Positions 10,730-21,215 of a stretch of 64,000 nt of DNA are shown here, piece by piece (the first letter of the stretch is position 1; the number at the start of each line of letters is the position of its first letter). The position numbers and the translations under genes are program-made. Source of the DNA: Bathynomus jamesi (lineage: Eukaryota > Arthropoda > Malacostraca > Isopoda > Cirolanidae); the NCBI GenBank assembly GCA_023014485.1, contig JAJOZX010006156.1:1-64000 (forward strand). Reading direction: 5' to 3'. The notes beneath the pieces are model-generated. The model had not been told where the DNA came from and made no database searches. It saw only the letters and a list, made by a program, of their open reading frames with translations.

Positions 10730-11068
10730 AAAGGGGTCTATGGGCCCAAAAAATTAGTTTTTCTAAAATAACAAAAACTAAAGGTTTTATGAAAAAATAC
10801 CACTCTTAATAATTTGTTCTAAATCAAATTCTGCATCTTTTGGTATGCAAACCATCTCTCTAGCATGTTCAGAAGAAGAGATATTGCCATTTTCCTGATT
10901 TTGCTAGTGCGGCATTAGATGTTTTTACAAAAACGGGGGTGGCCAGACACACGTTGGTGGCCACCAATTATTTTTTTCAGGAATCTTATTTTTATATCAA
11001 AAGCCAACTGTCAGTCACTCTGATAAATTAAAATCAAACAAAAATTATAGTTTCAGCCCGGCCTATAG
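10730..11068 (-). repeat. Right terminal inverted repeat of unassigned transposon
   Basis: Reverse-complement match to 6998-7320, ending in GTTTCAGCCCGGCCTATAG at the junction with the host Tigger gene. Confidence 0.9.
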
Positions 11069-11408
11069 TTGGATGTATCAATAAACAAACCATTCAAAAA
11101 CTTCATGCGTGAGGAATGGAATAAATGGATGGCTGCCCCAACTCACGAATTGACACCTACAGGATGGATTAAGCGGCCCACTATTTCACAGGTGTGTCAG
11201 TGGGTCAAGACATCATGGGATGCAGTTAGAAAAGAGATAATAAAATCTTTTAAGAAATATGGTATAAGTAATGCCCTGGATGGTACCGAGGATGACTTAT
11301 TATACAAAGACAGTGAGAGTTCCAACACAGAGCAGCAGTGATGAAGTAGTTTCGGGTTTCGAAGACAGCACTGAGGATCATGAGGATAGCAGCAGTGATG
11401 ATGAATAA
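11069..11408 (+). pseudogene. Tigger/pogo DDE transposase, right part
   Basis: Continues the gene interrupted at 6,997: LDVSINKPFKNFMREEWNKW (the family-typical LQPLDVxINKPFK), then TPTGWIKRPTISQVCQWVKT and an acidic tail. After one frameshift near 11,335 the tail ends in EDHEDSSSDDE and TAA at 11406-11408. The acidic DDE/Ser C-terminus is usual for Tigger-like proteins. Nothing downstream was identified as the matching terminal repeat. Confidence 0.88.
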
Positions 11409-12917
11409 ACCATATGGCCGTTTGTTTCCATTTATTATTTTTATATTTAGGTCAATAATAAAAATTTCCTTTTTCTTTTAATTTGCATTTATAATGTTAA
11501 GAGTAAATACTGAATAACACGAATATTTTTTTCCCTAAAGATAATTGTTCAGTGTATAGTGCAAAAAATGTGCCATGAGACGATATACAGCCAAAATATA
11601 ATAATACGACCATCCCTCCCCTACCAAAAATGTGTACCATCACCATATAACACGCAGGGTGATTTTTGGAGTATTTTGGGGGATAAAAAAGTGCGCTTTA
11701 CAGGCCAGGAAATAAGATAAGGAAAAAGACATGAATTTAATTGTCTATTCAATTCTAAATAATTCGGTTAAAAATAACCTATGAAGGATACCCCAATACT
11801 AGGGAAAATAAATTAAATGTAGAAAGTATATTTTCAAACAAAACACAGGTAATTCAGATGCACAAATTTCCACATCTCACCTCAAAACAGAGAGAGGCTA
11901 TGAGAAAAGGTGGAAAACCATTAGGGCAGTGCATTGCCAAACAGTGGTTGAGTAAAGATTATTCTCACAAACAATGTGTTTCAAATTAAGTAAGAATTAA
12001 AATTTATTCTTCCTGCAAGAACAAAAACAAGTTCTTCAGAAAAAGTTAGTGTACATATAAATTAATATGAACATTGCCTTTGAAATAAAAATAAAGGAAA
12101 TTTCGGGTAGTAATTAAAAGTGGAATAGTTAAAAAAATCAAGTAAAATCTGGTAAAAAAAAGTGAAACAAAAATTCACATCAGTTTAAGAGACTCGCAAA
12201 AAGTTAGCCTATAAAAACATAGAAAATGGACTTAGCTCAAATAAGACAAAAATTGTCTCCCCTTAAAATTTCTCTTAGAAAACAGGACACACACACAGCG
12301 AAAGTATATATACATAATTACAAGAATTAAAAACCATACACAAAAAGGGTTTAATGTCCACAAGATACGTATCTGATATTTGTATTTATTTACATTATAC
12401 ATTCATTTGTATTCTCTTATCATATACATTATACCCAGTTATTTAATGGTCTTGTATTAATATTGAATCTCAAAATTCTTAAGACAATGGCTAACTGTCT
12501 CAAATATCTTTTATTTAACAGAAGTAATTGATGTTAAAGTCCATAATTGAAAGGGTATGGAACCAAAAAATTAAGTCAATTAAAATGGTATTTTAAAATT
12601 GTAGTATGTGCGCGATTAATCAATTTTTATGACCTGGCATATTACAAGAGGACTGTACTCAATTCAATGGCTACCAATTGTAGATTAAAATTGTCTATCA
12701 GTCAAATGTAAAGTATTTATGCATTTTTAAAATTGACTTATGATTAAGTATCATTCTTTTCATGGTAATTGATTCCATGCCAAAACATTTGGCCCACAGT
12801 CATATTTTGACTTATATTAATTCTAAATTTCAAATTCTTGAAGAAAGAATTAACGTCTCAAGTGTCATTTCCATAAATAAATCTTTATTACTGTCAAAAT
12901 TGTTATTTGCATTATAA
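11409..12917. other. AT-rich interval, no gene recognised
   Basis: About 1.5 kb of AT-rich sequence with many short A runs. The first part should include the 3' end of the Tigger element, but no terminal repeat could be matched. No RNA gene or long frame seen. Confidence 0.5.
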
Positions 12918-13332
12918 CACTGGGGAACAAATTTCAAATTTTTGTCTATTGAATTAGATTTGACAGTTAGTTCTAGGTAATTTGGGTGCGCTGAGCACGA
13001 ATTTTTACTCGGTTTTGCTCTATCAGGTCCTGATTTTGCTCAACACCCCTCCTCTTTCGTCGTATTCATAAAAAGGTTTTTTTCTCAATACTCGCTAAGT
13101 CTTTTTGCAGTTACACATTATGCAACTAGGTTTTTATCTAGGTATTTGTACCTATTGTTATGGTATTGTTGTATTATGTATATTTTTATATGTAACACCC
13201 TAAAAATATTTTTAATTTTGTCATTTTTAACCCATTTTAATATTAGTAAATTAAGCTAAAAATATCATAGAATTCTAAAATTTTCTCGAGCATTCCTGTT
13301 CTCTGTAGAGTATTCTAGAGGGACAACTAAAA

Positions 13333-13368
13333 TATATAAAAGCGACTCGTTTCCAGAGTTAATCAGTC
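13333..13368 (+). promoter_or_regulatory. TATA box plus TCAGT initiator of the CMC-like transposon
   Basis: TATATAAAAG at 13333-13342 is followed 32 bases later by the A of TCAGT (13363-13367), the arthropod-type initiator, in a TCAGTCAATTCAATCAGT context. This is the classical TATA-to-start spacing, and it lies about 300 bases upstream of the coding ATG with a 5' UTR intron between. No experimental start is known. Confidence 0.65.
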
Positions 13369-13547
13369 AATTCAATCAGTTAGTCAGTCAGTTGAGTTAG
13401 TTAATTAAGTTTGGGCATTAACATAATTTTGAATTGGCATATGATTTAGTGAGTAATTTTGTCATCGTGATTTAATATAGTTGATTTAATTAGACGTAAT
13501 TTATATTGTACCTACTCATCCGTGTTTCTAGTTTAATTTCATAGATT

Positions 13548-13606
13548 GTAAGTACCTATTTCATAATAAGTACCTATTTAAACTAATTTTTGTGTTTATA
13601 TTTCAG
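13548..13606 (+). other. 5' UTR intron of the CMC-like transposase gene
   Basis: GTAAGTACC at 13548 and TATATTTCAG ending at 13606 bound a 59-base intron between the predicted transcription start and the ATG at 13675. Confidence 0.55.
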
Positions 13607-13674
13607 ATTTTCTTAAATTTATATGAATTAAGGGCTTTAAATACCTTTACAAATTGGCAGAACAATCAAGCAAT

Positions 13675-13932
13675 ATGTCATCAAGCACTAGAAAGTTCAA
13701 ATGCAAAAACAACCCTGATTCCTTCTGTTATATATGTGGAAATTTTACACTTCCACATCAACGAGCAAATATAACTGACTTCGTAAAAAGAGCTTACTTA
13801 GCTTATTTTGGCATAAAACTGGGGGACCAAGATAAATCGTGGGCTCCACATAAAGCCTGCACTATATGCATTGAAAGACTGCGACATTGGACGAAGGGTT
13901 TGGATTCAAAAATACCTTTTGGAGTTCCGATG
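13675..13932 (+). CDS. CMC-like transposase, exon 1 (zinc-binding N-terminus)
   Basis: ATG at 13675 (MSSSTRKFKCKNNPDSFCYI) begins a cysteine-rich domain: CYICGNFTLPHQRANIT, then KSWAPHKACTICIERLRHW, giving two CxxC pairs with an adjacent His, probably a zinc finger for DNA binding. The exon ends GTTCCGATG before GTAAGTTT. The next exon starts after TATCAG at 15,094, and the join keeps the frame (PM then VWREP). This exon is intact. It precedes a coding intron of about 1.16 kb that exists mostly because a hAT inserted in it. Confidence 0.75.
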
Positions 13933-14105
13933 GTAAGTTTATGATTTCATAAAACTACGTAATTTAATCACTAGTATACTGTAACTTACCTAAATGTAAT
14001 TGTAACTTAGGTACATAAACAAAAATTTACAGAAAATGTTTATAAGAATCTCAAATATTGCATAAGGTTGAAACACACAGAAATGTTAAATGTTTGGGTG
14101 ATAAC

Positions 14106-15015
14106 TAGGGCGGTCAAAAGTCAATAAAGTCAAATTGTTTCCTATGGGGCACTTTTCGCTGAAACGACTGAAAATGCAATAAAAACACCTGTAGGGGGTA
14201 TATTACCAAAGTTAATAGGTCAACCAAAAGTCAACTTTTACCTGTTAGGTCAAAAAATAGCAATGAGGTAAATAAAGTCAATTTTTTTGAATAAATAATT
14301 AAAATAACTAAAAATTGGCATCTTTTTGGTTAACTGGCAACTTCGCTGCTCGTATTTGTCTTATTCAGTTATGTCCATTCTGGTTTTGGATGTGGTTGTG
14401 CTGCTTTTTATTATGCAGACAATTTTCCAAATGTGAAGACAATTGTGGAAAATTTTGAAGATGAAGGAATCATTGTTCAGAAGGCTAAAGAGTGTGTTGC
14501 TAATGAAAAACTGCCAAAGCAACTAATGTCAATCAAAATGAATTATAGTTTGATTGCTGGCTTAGTGACTAGGATGGAAGCATCTGATTGCACCATTAGA
14601 GAGGCATATGAAACCATTTCTTCTATCAACCTTGGCGAAGATATGTGTTCAGTCAAACAATACATTGAAACAAGACTCAAGACAAATGGTATTTGTGAAA
14701 TAATTAACCTCAGTAGACCTGAAATCTCACCAACAGTTTATGGTCAGCTTTTGCAATGTCAACCAACAACTGCCGATGTAGAGAGATCTTTCTCCATGCT
14801 TAATAAATTATTAAGTAAGGATCGCAATTTTTTGCCAGAAAATGTCGGCAAATGCTTCATAATTTACCACAATCGGTCAACTGATGTAGAAGAGCAAGAA
14901 TAAGTAATTAAAGTATCGTTTTTATTATTGAAAGTAAAGGCAACTTTATAAGTCAATTTTTTCAATTCGTAAGGTCAACTTTCTTAATTTTTTCGGTCAA
15001 CTTTTGACTGCCCTA
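14106..15015 (+). mobile_element. hAT element inside the transposase intron
   Basis: Starts TAGGGCGGTCAAAAGT and ends ACTTTTGACTGCCCTA. It is flanked by GTGATAAC (14098-14105) and GTGAAACT (15016-15023), an imperfect 8-bp duplication. Subterminal GTCAA/TTGAC words recur at both ends. It carries the C-terminal part of a hAT transposase. Confidence 0.82.
14433..14903 (+). pseudogene. hAT transposase C-terminal fragment
   Basis: 156 residues open to a TAA at 14901-14903: NFEDEGIIVQKAKECVAN, QLMSIKMNYSLIAGLVTRME, then the dimerisation signature QPTTADVERSFSMLNKLLSK. The frame extends somewhat upstream (YYADNFPNVK) without an ATG. The catalytic domain is deleted, so the element is non-autonomous. 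It lies wholly in an intron of another transposon and would be spliced out with it. Confidence 0.82.
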
Positions 15016-15094
15016 GTGAAACTTTTGATAAAATTCATAAAAACAAGTCTCTCGTCGCTTTTGTTAACGCTTTACAATTTTTTTTCCATATCAG

Positions 15095-16546
15095 GTGTGG
15101 CGAGAGCCTACTAACCACGAGACCGATTGCTACCTTTGCTTTGTCAAGACTTCGGGCTTCACTAAGAAAAATAAACATTGTATCGAGTACCCAAATTTCG
15201 ACACCGCGATACGACCTATGCTACATTCAAATGAGATCCCCATTCCAAAATTTAAGGGTCTGCCAACTCAAGAATTAGTTGAAGATGTTCCTGAAAATAT
15301 TGTTATGCACTTTGAGGAGTCAGACACCGATTTTGACCCCAGCGTATTTGAAAGTCAAAACAATCCGCAAAAGTTTAACCAGGCCGAGTTGAATGATCTT
15401 GTAAGGGATCTAAATTTGCCAAAAAAGGCTGCAGAAATTTTAGCTTCAAGACTTAAAGAGAAAAACTTGCTTACTTCAAACACATACATTTCATTTTACA
15501 GAAAAAGAGAAGAACAACTTGTTAAATATTTTAGAACAGAGGATAGTTTAGTATACTGCTGCGACATAGTTGGTTTGTTAAAGAAGATGGGGGTTGAGTC
15601 TTACGATGCAAATGATTGGCGCTTGTTTTTAGACAGTTCGAAAAGAAGTCTTAAGTGTGTGTTGTTGCATAATGGCAATCTATACGGCTCGATACCGATT
15701 GGGCACTCAACAAAATTAAAAGAAAAGTATGAACATATAGAAAAGGTTTTAAATCTTATCAAATATAGGGAGCACGAGTAGATCATATGTGTTGACTTGA
15801 AAATGGTTAATTTTCTGCTAGGACAACAAGGAGGGTATACTAAATATCCCTACTTCCTTTGCTTATGGGACAGCAGAGCCAAGGAAGAACATTATTTCAA
15901 ACAAATCTGGCCAGCACGAACATCACTTACTGTCGGAGAAAAAAACGTAATTAATCCACCTTTAGTGAGCAGAGATAAAATCATATTTCCTCCTCTGCAA
16001 ATAAAACTAGGCCTCATTAAACAATATGTAAAAGCTTTAGATACGAACGGCGAGTGTTTCAAATACATAACTTCAAAATTTCCAAGTTTAAGTTATGAAA
16101 AAATCAAGGCGGGAATTTTCGACGGTCCACAAATAAGAACAATGATTAAAGACAGCAATTTTCCTAATGTCATGAATGAACGCGAAAAAAATGGCTGGTT
16201 CTCATTCGTGGACTTGATAGAAAACTTTTTAGGCAATTATAGGGCAGATAACTACGAAGAAATTGTAAAAAAACTTTTAAGGGACTACAAAGAGTTAGGT
16301 TGCAATATGAGCATAAAAATGCATTTTTTGAATAGCCATCTTGACCAATTTCCAAGTAATTTAGGTGATGTAAGTGACGAACAAGGGGAGAGATTCCACC
16401 AAGATATCAAAATTATGGAGGAATGGTACCAAGGCCACTGGGATTCCCACATGATGGCTGATTACTGCTGGTGCTTGAAAAGAGACCTGCCATCAACAAG
16501 CAAATACGCTAGAAAGTCTTACAAAAGAAAATTTTTGCCACAGTGA
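15095..16546 (+). pseudogene. CMC-like transposase, exon 2 (catalytic part, one nonsense codon)
   Basis: A continuous frame interrupted once, by TAG at 15779-15781. Landmarks: DCYLCFVKTSGFTKKNKHC; QAELNDLVRDLNLPKKAAEI; WRLFLDSSKRSLKCVLLHNG (candidate first Asp in FLDSS); CVDLKMVNFLLGQQGGYTKY (candidate second Asp) just after the stop; CLWDSRAKEEHY; MKMHFLNSHLDQF-like segment at 16312-16350; EQGERFHQDIKIMEEWYQGH (candidate catalytic Glu) and MMADYCWCLKRD before the basic C-terminus. The set is typical of a transposase-like family widely repeated in aphid, Hydra and crustacean genomes; DDE assignments are inferred. Apart from the stop, the gene is essentially complete (about 570 residues with exon 1), suggesting recent activity. 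Confidence 0.78.
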
Positions 16547-17308
16547 AAGCTTCATATCTGTTTGTTTTTTTATTTTAAGTCATTTCTATCGTTATAATGT
16601 AATTTTACTGTAGTTTGAACTGCTTGTATTCATGAAACTTAAAAAAAAATTTAACACATGACTTAATTTTTTAGTCCTAATTTGAAAAATCTGGAAAATG
16701 GCACATATGCTGTCGACAAGAATCAGGACCTGATAGAGCCAAACCGAGTTGAAATTCATATTCAGCGCACCCAAATTACCTAGAATCAAGTGTCAGATAT
16801 CATTCAATAAAATACGTGTTGCCCAGTGTAATTGATTAAGGTCTTGAATATACTATTTTTGTAAAAGGTATATAATAATCCCCCTAAACAAAATTGACAG
16901 AGAAAAGTATAACCTTGGGTAAACGTATATGATGTGGTTTAAATGACATCAGGTCAAAGAAAGGTATAATTAATACCAATAAATTCATAATTAAAAGTAA
17001 ATATAGAAAGTATTAAACAGTAAAACACCTTGTTGTCGCTAATTTATACATAATGTATACATCAAGGGGAAGGCCTATAAGCCTCCCACCATTTTGAAAG
17101 GGGTGGAGTCTGGGAGAGGGGTATAGTTGGTAGCAAAAGTAACCTATATAATCATACAGAACTTTGTAACAGGGGCAAGCAATTAATCTCTGGTTTTGCA
17201 GATGCTGAAAGACTCCATTACTTCTATCACTGTCTTAGCAGATGGTTCAAGATTAAGGTTGCAAGTGGGGAAACAATCTCAGGCAGAGTAAACTGTCTGA
17301 ATCTGATG

Positions 17309-17560
17309 CTATATTAGCATTTACAGATGGCTCATGGTGAAACTAACTAACACTGGATATTTTTTCAGACTTGATTCTCCATCTAAGGAGATTCAAGGTA
17401 ACTGGCATCTGGGGAAACTAGCCTCAGTATATCAGGTGGAGGTGGTTGCCATGCACTTGCAGCAAAGAAACTACCCTATTTCACTTGAATCTGTCTAACA
17501 AGAATATATACCTTTTGTCAGAGTCCCAAAAAGAGGCTGAAAAAATTTATTAGGCCTATG
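17309..17560 (+). pseudogene. Possible RNase H domain relic of a retroelement
   Basis: Three phrases in correct order but different frames recall a retroelement RNase H: ILAFTDGSW (first Asp), GKLASVYQVEVVAMHL (Glu) and NKNIYLLSESQKEAEK (SDSQ-like, D replaced by E). Several stops and frameshifts separate them. Weak evidence; chance cannot be excluded. Confidence 0.35.
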
Positions 17561-18200
17561 TTGTAGCCTGTATGTCTAAGTTTAATCTCAAGAAAGTCCA
17601 CTTTATATATTTATATGTTTTATGTTTTTAAAACATATAAAAAGTAATTTATGGAAACTATACATTTAATTTTCTATGTAAATAGATTTTTTATTGGATA
17701 AGATGAGAAAAAAATTTATAGATATATATTTTTGTCAAAACTGCTAAAACAAGAATTATGCTGTAATGACAACAACACTCCACATATATTTTTCTACCAT
17801 GACCTTTGATGCAAGGACCTGATTCTTGCTTTGCACATCTTGTGATAATGCCTATGTGCATGAAGTTTTATCAATTTATGTTGAGTGGTTCAAAAGTTAG
17901 GGTGCCAACACAAAAAACTCCATTTGACTTTTAATCTCCATTTATGACATTGACCTTTGAAGAACTCCAGGGCATAAGAAACTTAGAAAACAAACTCATA
18001 ACACAAATACTTTAGTCTTTGAACAACACTTTTTGAGTGAGTTGCCAAATGATGTGATAAATAGCAGTGCCATACACAGTTTTAGGAGAAATACTTTCAT
18101 GAGAGTTTATAAATGTCAAGCTTGAGTAATTTCAGTTAAAACTCTTGCCTGACACATTAGACATGAGTAATTTTGATTAAAACTCTCGCCTGATGGAACA

Positions 18201-18231
18201 AGTGTGTGTGTGTCTGTGTGTGTGTGTGTTA
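18201..18231. repeat. GT microsatellite
   Basis: (GT)n with one CT interruption, just upstream of TTACAG. Confidence 0.8.
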
Positions 18232-19019
18232 CAGAAAACTTTCATGTACCAGTCTGAAAATTTGAGCAATAGTTTTGTATATACAGTAGTTTAATTAATT
18301 AATGATAATGTGCAAAATTCTATTATAAAGTAATACTTATCTGACTTGGATAACTCTGATATGCCTGAGTACCTTCATGGTCCAAATATAATAATTCCAA
18401 GTCCTTCAGGCTAGAAAACTGGAAAGTGACACAAATACCTCATTTAATCCATTAGCTACCAGCATCCTCAAATGAGGATACTTTTAACACATTACCCACA
18501 TGACTCCCTCTGCCTTGAACCAAGACCCAGACCGCAGAATTTGCTCAAATTTTCTGAAGGTGTTGCATTGTGATTTTTCCATAACACTATCATGCCTTGA
18601 CACACATGAAAAATTCCTACTCATATGAGCCTAATATTTCAAATTCTCACACTAACACATTTTAGAAGGAAAATTCTGTAAATATTGAAAACACCTTTGT
18701 CAGAAATGCTCTCACTGAAAATTATAAGGAAACCTAACCTAAGTTCCTAGAGTCATTTGTGATGGAAATGGGTCATATTTGAACAAAGCACAGCAAAATA
18801 AATCAGAAAAACTTTTTATATAAAAAAAAATATATTTACTGGCATGTTTTAACCCTTTCACTGCGAGTACACAGGTTACACTTGGGATGAATACGAGGCA
18901 ATTTTCATCTTTATATATATTTATAAAATTTTAATTATTTTAATTTAATTTTAATTATAAAATTAAATTGACTTGCCTTAAATTAAGATAATCCTAGAAT
19001 ATAATTATATAGTAGTAGT

Positions 19020-19268
19020 TTAGAAATTTAGTTCAGTATGAAAGATTTCAAAACATTTGATGCATAATCCAGGTTTGTCAGAGCAGGTTTTGCATTGATA
19101 GCAACTTTGTGACACTATTCCATGAAGGTAGCATACACAACATCTTTTTGTGGGATTGAAACTCTTTCCAGATATTTTTTCTGTGAAATGCTTCCCAACT
19201 AGCCTAGGAACAGTCACCTTATCCAGGACTGGTTTTGAAGTAGCTGTCAGTTCTTTTACTATTGCCAA
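19020..19268 (-). pseudogene. piggyBac transposase C-terminal zinc-ribbon
   Basis: 82 residues ending at the stop 19020-19022: VPRLVGKHFTEKI, then CCVCYLHGIVSQSCYQCKTC and KPGLCIKCFEIFHTELNF. This is the cysteine-rich C-terminal domain of PGBD4-type transposases, with the typical final CFxxFHTxxNF. It belongs to the element at 18853-21635 and is the best preserved part of it. Confidence 0.88.
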
Positions 19269-20075
19269 ACAGAATTCAAGAAAAGTTACTTCCTTCTTCT
19301 TTATAAAGTTGCATATTTCAAGTGTATCTAGTATTCGTACTTGAATGAAATGTATGGCTAGGTTCTTGTATAGTGATGTTAAAAAATGGTTTTTTTATGT
19401 CCATGTTTTTTTTTAATAATTAATATAGATATTGCCAATTTAATTATAAGGTATACTTTTGCAATGATATATATTATAAAAATAAATAAATAAATAATAA
19501 AATAGGCCATATGGTACCAGTATAGAATGTCCTTTTCAGCCTATTTACAGAAAAAACTGGCCTCTTTCTTGCACTGAAAGTCTTGTATCTTGAGATCAGT
19601 TAAACTTGCGAGAACACTGGCTGGGAGCTGACTGCCCATCATCCAACCTTTCCAGGACTCTCCCATCCATGCCTCGGATTTTGAATCTCCCACTTAACTA
19701 TCCTTTAGACCCGCAATGACATATTTTCCCCCCGAGACCATCCATATATATACATACACATACAGTCATACACCCATATACATATATACCAATATATACA
19801 TAAATACTTATATACACATATTTATATCTATTATATACCCCATACACACGCATACATCCAGAATTCCAGATACCTACACAAACTCATACACCTCTATTTC
19901 GCCCTTTCATTACCTCCGAGATCATTTAGCACATACAGTAATATCCAAATAGCCAAAAGAAACCGATTAAGCACACAGAGCAGCAAAGCTAGTATTTATA
20001 TCCCAAAATGCAAAATTCCAAGAAAGTGAAGTAAAACATGGTGCTACATTGGCTTCATCACATCCAAATCTGCAA

Positions 20076-20239
20076 TAAGTACCAGTACCTGTGATATTGA
20101 AACTATATGCTCTAATCAATCTAGTGATAATGATTCTTCAATGGAAATAGAATCAGATAATGAAAGTTAAACAGCATTAGGTTAACACAAAGGTTAAAGA
20201 AAGAGATGAATATTTTATTTTTTTTTATTTTTCTATTTG

Positions 20240-20299
<60 letters not shown>

Positions 20300-20566
20300 T
20301 GGTATTCTTGCCAATCACAATTATATATATATTGTTTTATACCAGTATTATGTATTTTTTATTATGTATATTATACCAGTACCTGTGATATTGAAACTAG
20401 CATATATGCTCTACCCAATCTAGTGATGATTCTTCCATGGAAATGAAGGTTAGGCCTAAACAACATCAGGTTAACAAAAAGGTTCAAAAAAAGGTGAATA
20501 TTTTTTTTTCTATCTGGAATATATATACTGGTATTCTTGCCAATCACAATTATGTATATTGTTTGA
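20076..20566. repeat. Segmental tandem duplication around a TA microsatellite
   Basis: 20076-20335 and 20371-20566 share ACCAGTACCTGTGATATTGA at their starts and GGTATTCTTGCCAATCACAA at their ends. The first copy holds a TA run of about 57 bases (20240-20296) that is only about 9 bases in the second copy, showing expansion after duplication. Confidence 0.85.
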
Positions 20567-20849
20567 AATGAGGAAGAATGTTTTATGTTCTAGTTAAAAA
20601 ATATATATACATATAAAAAATGAGGGTTTGTTTTTCCTTTCTATTATATACTTTTTGCGTGATTCAGTTTTTCTAAAAGATGACTATATATACTAGGTAT
20701 AACCGTATAAGCATGGTAGTATAGTAAATTATAGGTAATACTAATATACTTATTAGATTAAAGGAAGAAAAAATGGAATAAGTTTAAAACAATAAAAAAA
20801 AAACAGACTATCTTCGTTTTAAACAATTGTAGTCCTCAATTTAAGCTAG

Positions 20850-21215
20850 AATGTTTTTTTTGTATAATGGCTCCTTTGGATTTTCTCTATTCACTTTCTT
20901 ATCACTATTTGAATGCATGTTAGAGAGCATGTATACAGTTCTTTTAGCTTGGTACAAAAGACATAGCAAGTCATCAGTCTCAAATGCATGCTTTTTTCCC
21001 TTTTTCAACTTTTGTGGTGCGCAACTCTTTTGGTAGCCCTTGGTGATTATTTTTTATGGTTCCTGCTGCATATGTCTTGTTTTCCACTAAGTATTTGTAA
21101 AGCTTTGGTGTAGTATAGTAATTGTTTGTATAAAGATGATGTCTTTTACCTAAATATCTTTGGATTAACCTAACAACTACACTTTCAGTTTTTGAAAAAT
21201 CATCCAGTTTCCATA
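20850..21215 (-). pseudogene. piggyBac catalytic-domain remnant with Asp-to-Asn change
   Basis: Minus-strand reading from about 21,210: LDDFSKTESVVVRLIQRYLG, then KRHHLYTNNYYTTPKLYKYL and ENKTYAAG. After a frame break it continues AFETDDLLCLLYQAKRTVYM and LSNMHSNSDKK. The first block corresponds to the family motif LYTDNYYTSP, where the second catalytic Asp is here Asn. The second block is the KR.V.MLS region. Stops and the change at the catalytic residue mean it cannot work. Confidence 0.78.

Larger units (their letters stand above)
6998..11068 (+). mobile_element. Unassigned DNA transposon with >320-bp TIRs
   Basis: A 4.07-kb insertion in a Tigger transposase gene. The arms 6998-7320 and 10730-11068 are inverted repeats of each other over their length (about 90% by eye) with ends ATTTAGGCCGGGGCTGAAAC and, in reverse complement, CTATAGGCCGGGCTGAAACT. 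A 5-bp duplication TTGGA flanks it (6993-6997, 11069-11073; a sixth base differs, T versus G). Removing the element plus one TTGGA restores the canonical LQPLDV motif of the host transposase, which fixes the boundaries to within a base. It encodes a multi-exon transposase-like protein (7524-10538). Confidence 0.88.
12918..16828 (+). mobile_element. CMC-like (CACTG-ended) DNA transposon
   Basis: Left end CACTGGGGAACA and right end TGTTGCCCAGTG are inverted, flanked by a 3-bp duplication TAA (12915-12917, 16829-16831). A second, better conserved subterminal inverted block is at 12973-13038 and 16719-16783 (CTAGGTAATTTGGGTGCGCT and CTCTATCAGGTCCTGATT). CACTR ends with 2-4-bp duplications define the CACTA/Mirage/Chapaev group, hence the call. 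The element includes a promoter, a 5' UTR intron, two coding exons and a hAT in the coding intron. Confidence 0.83.
16829..18852. other. Mostly unannotated interval with RNase H relic and GT microsatellite
   Basis: About 2 kb between two transposons. Apart from the weak RNase H relic and the GT run listed separately, nothing was recognised. Confidence 0.5.

Noticed and set aside
20121..20446. Several frames with (YI)n
   Set aside because: They are translations of a TA microsatellite.
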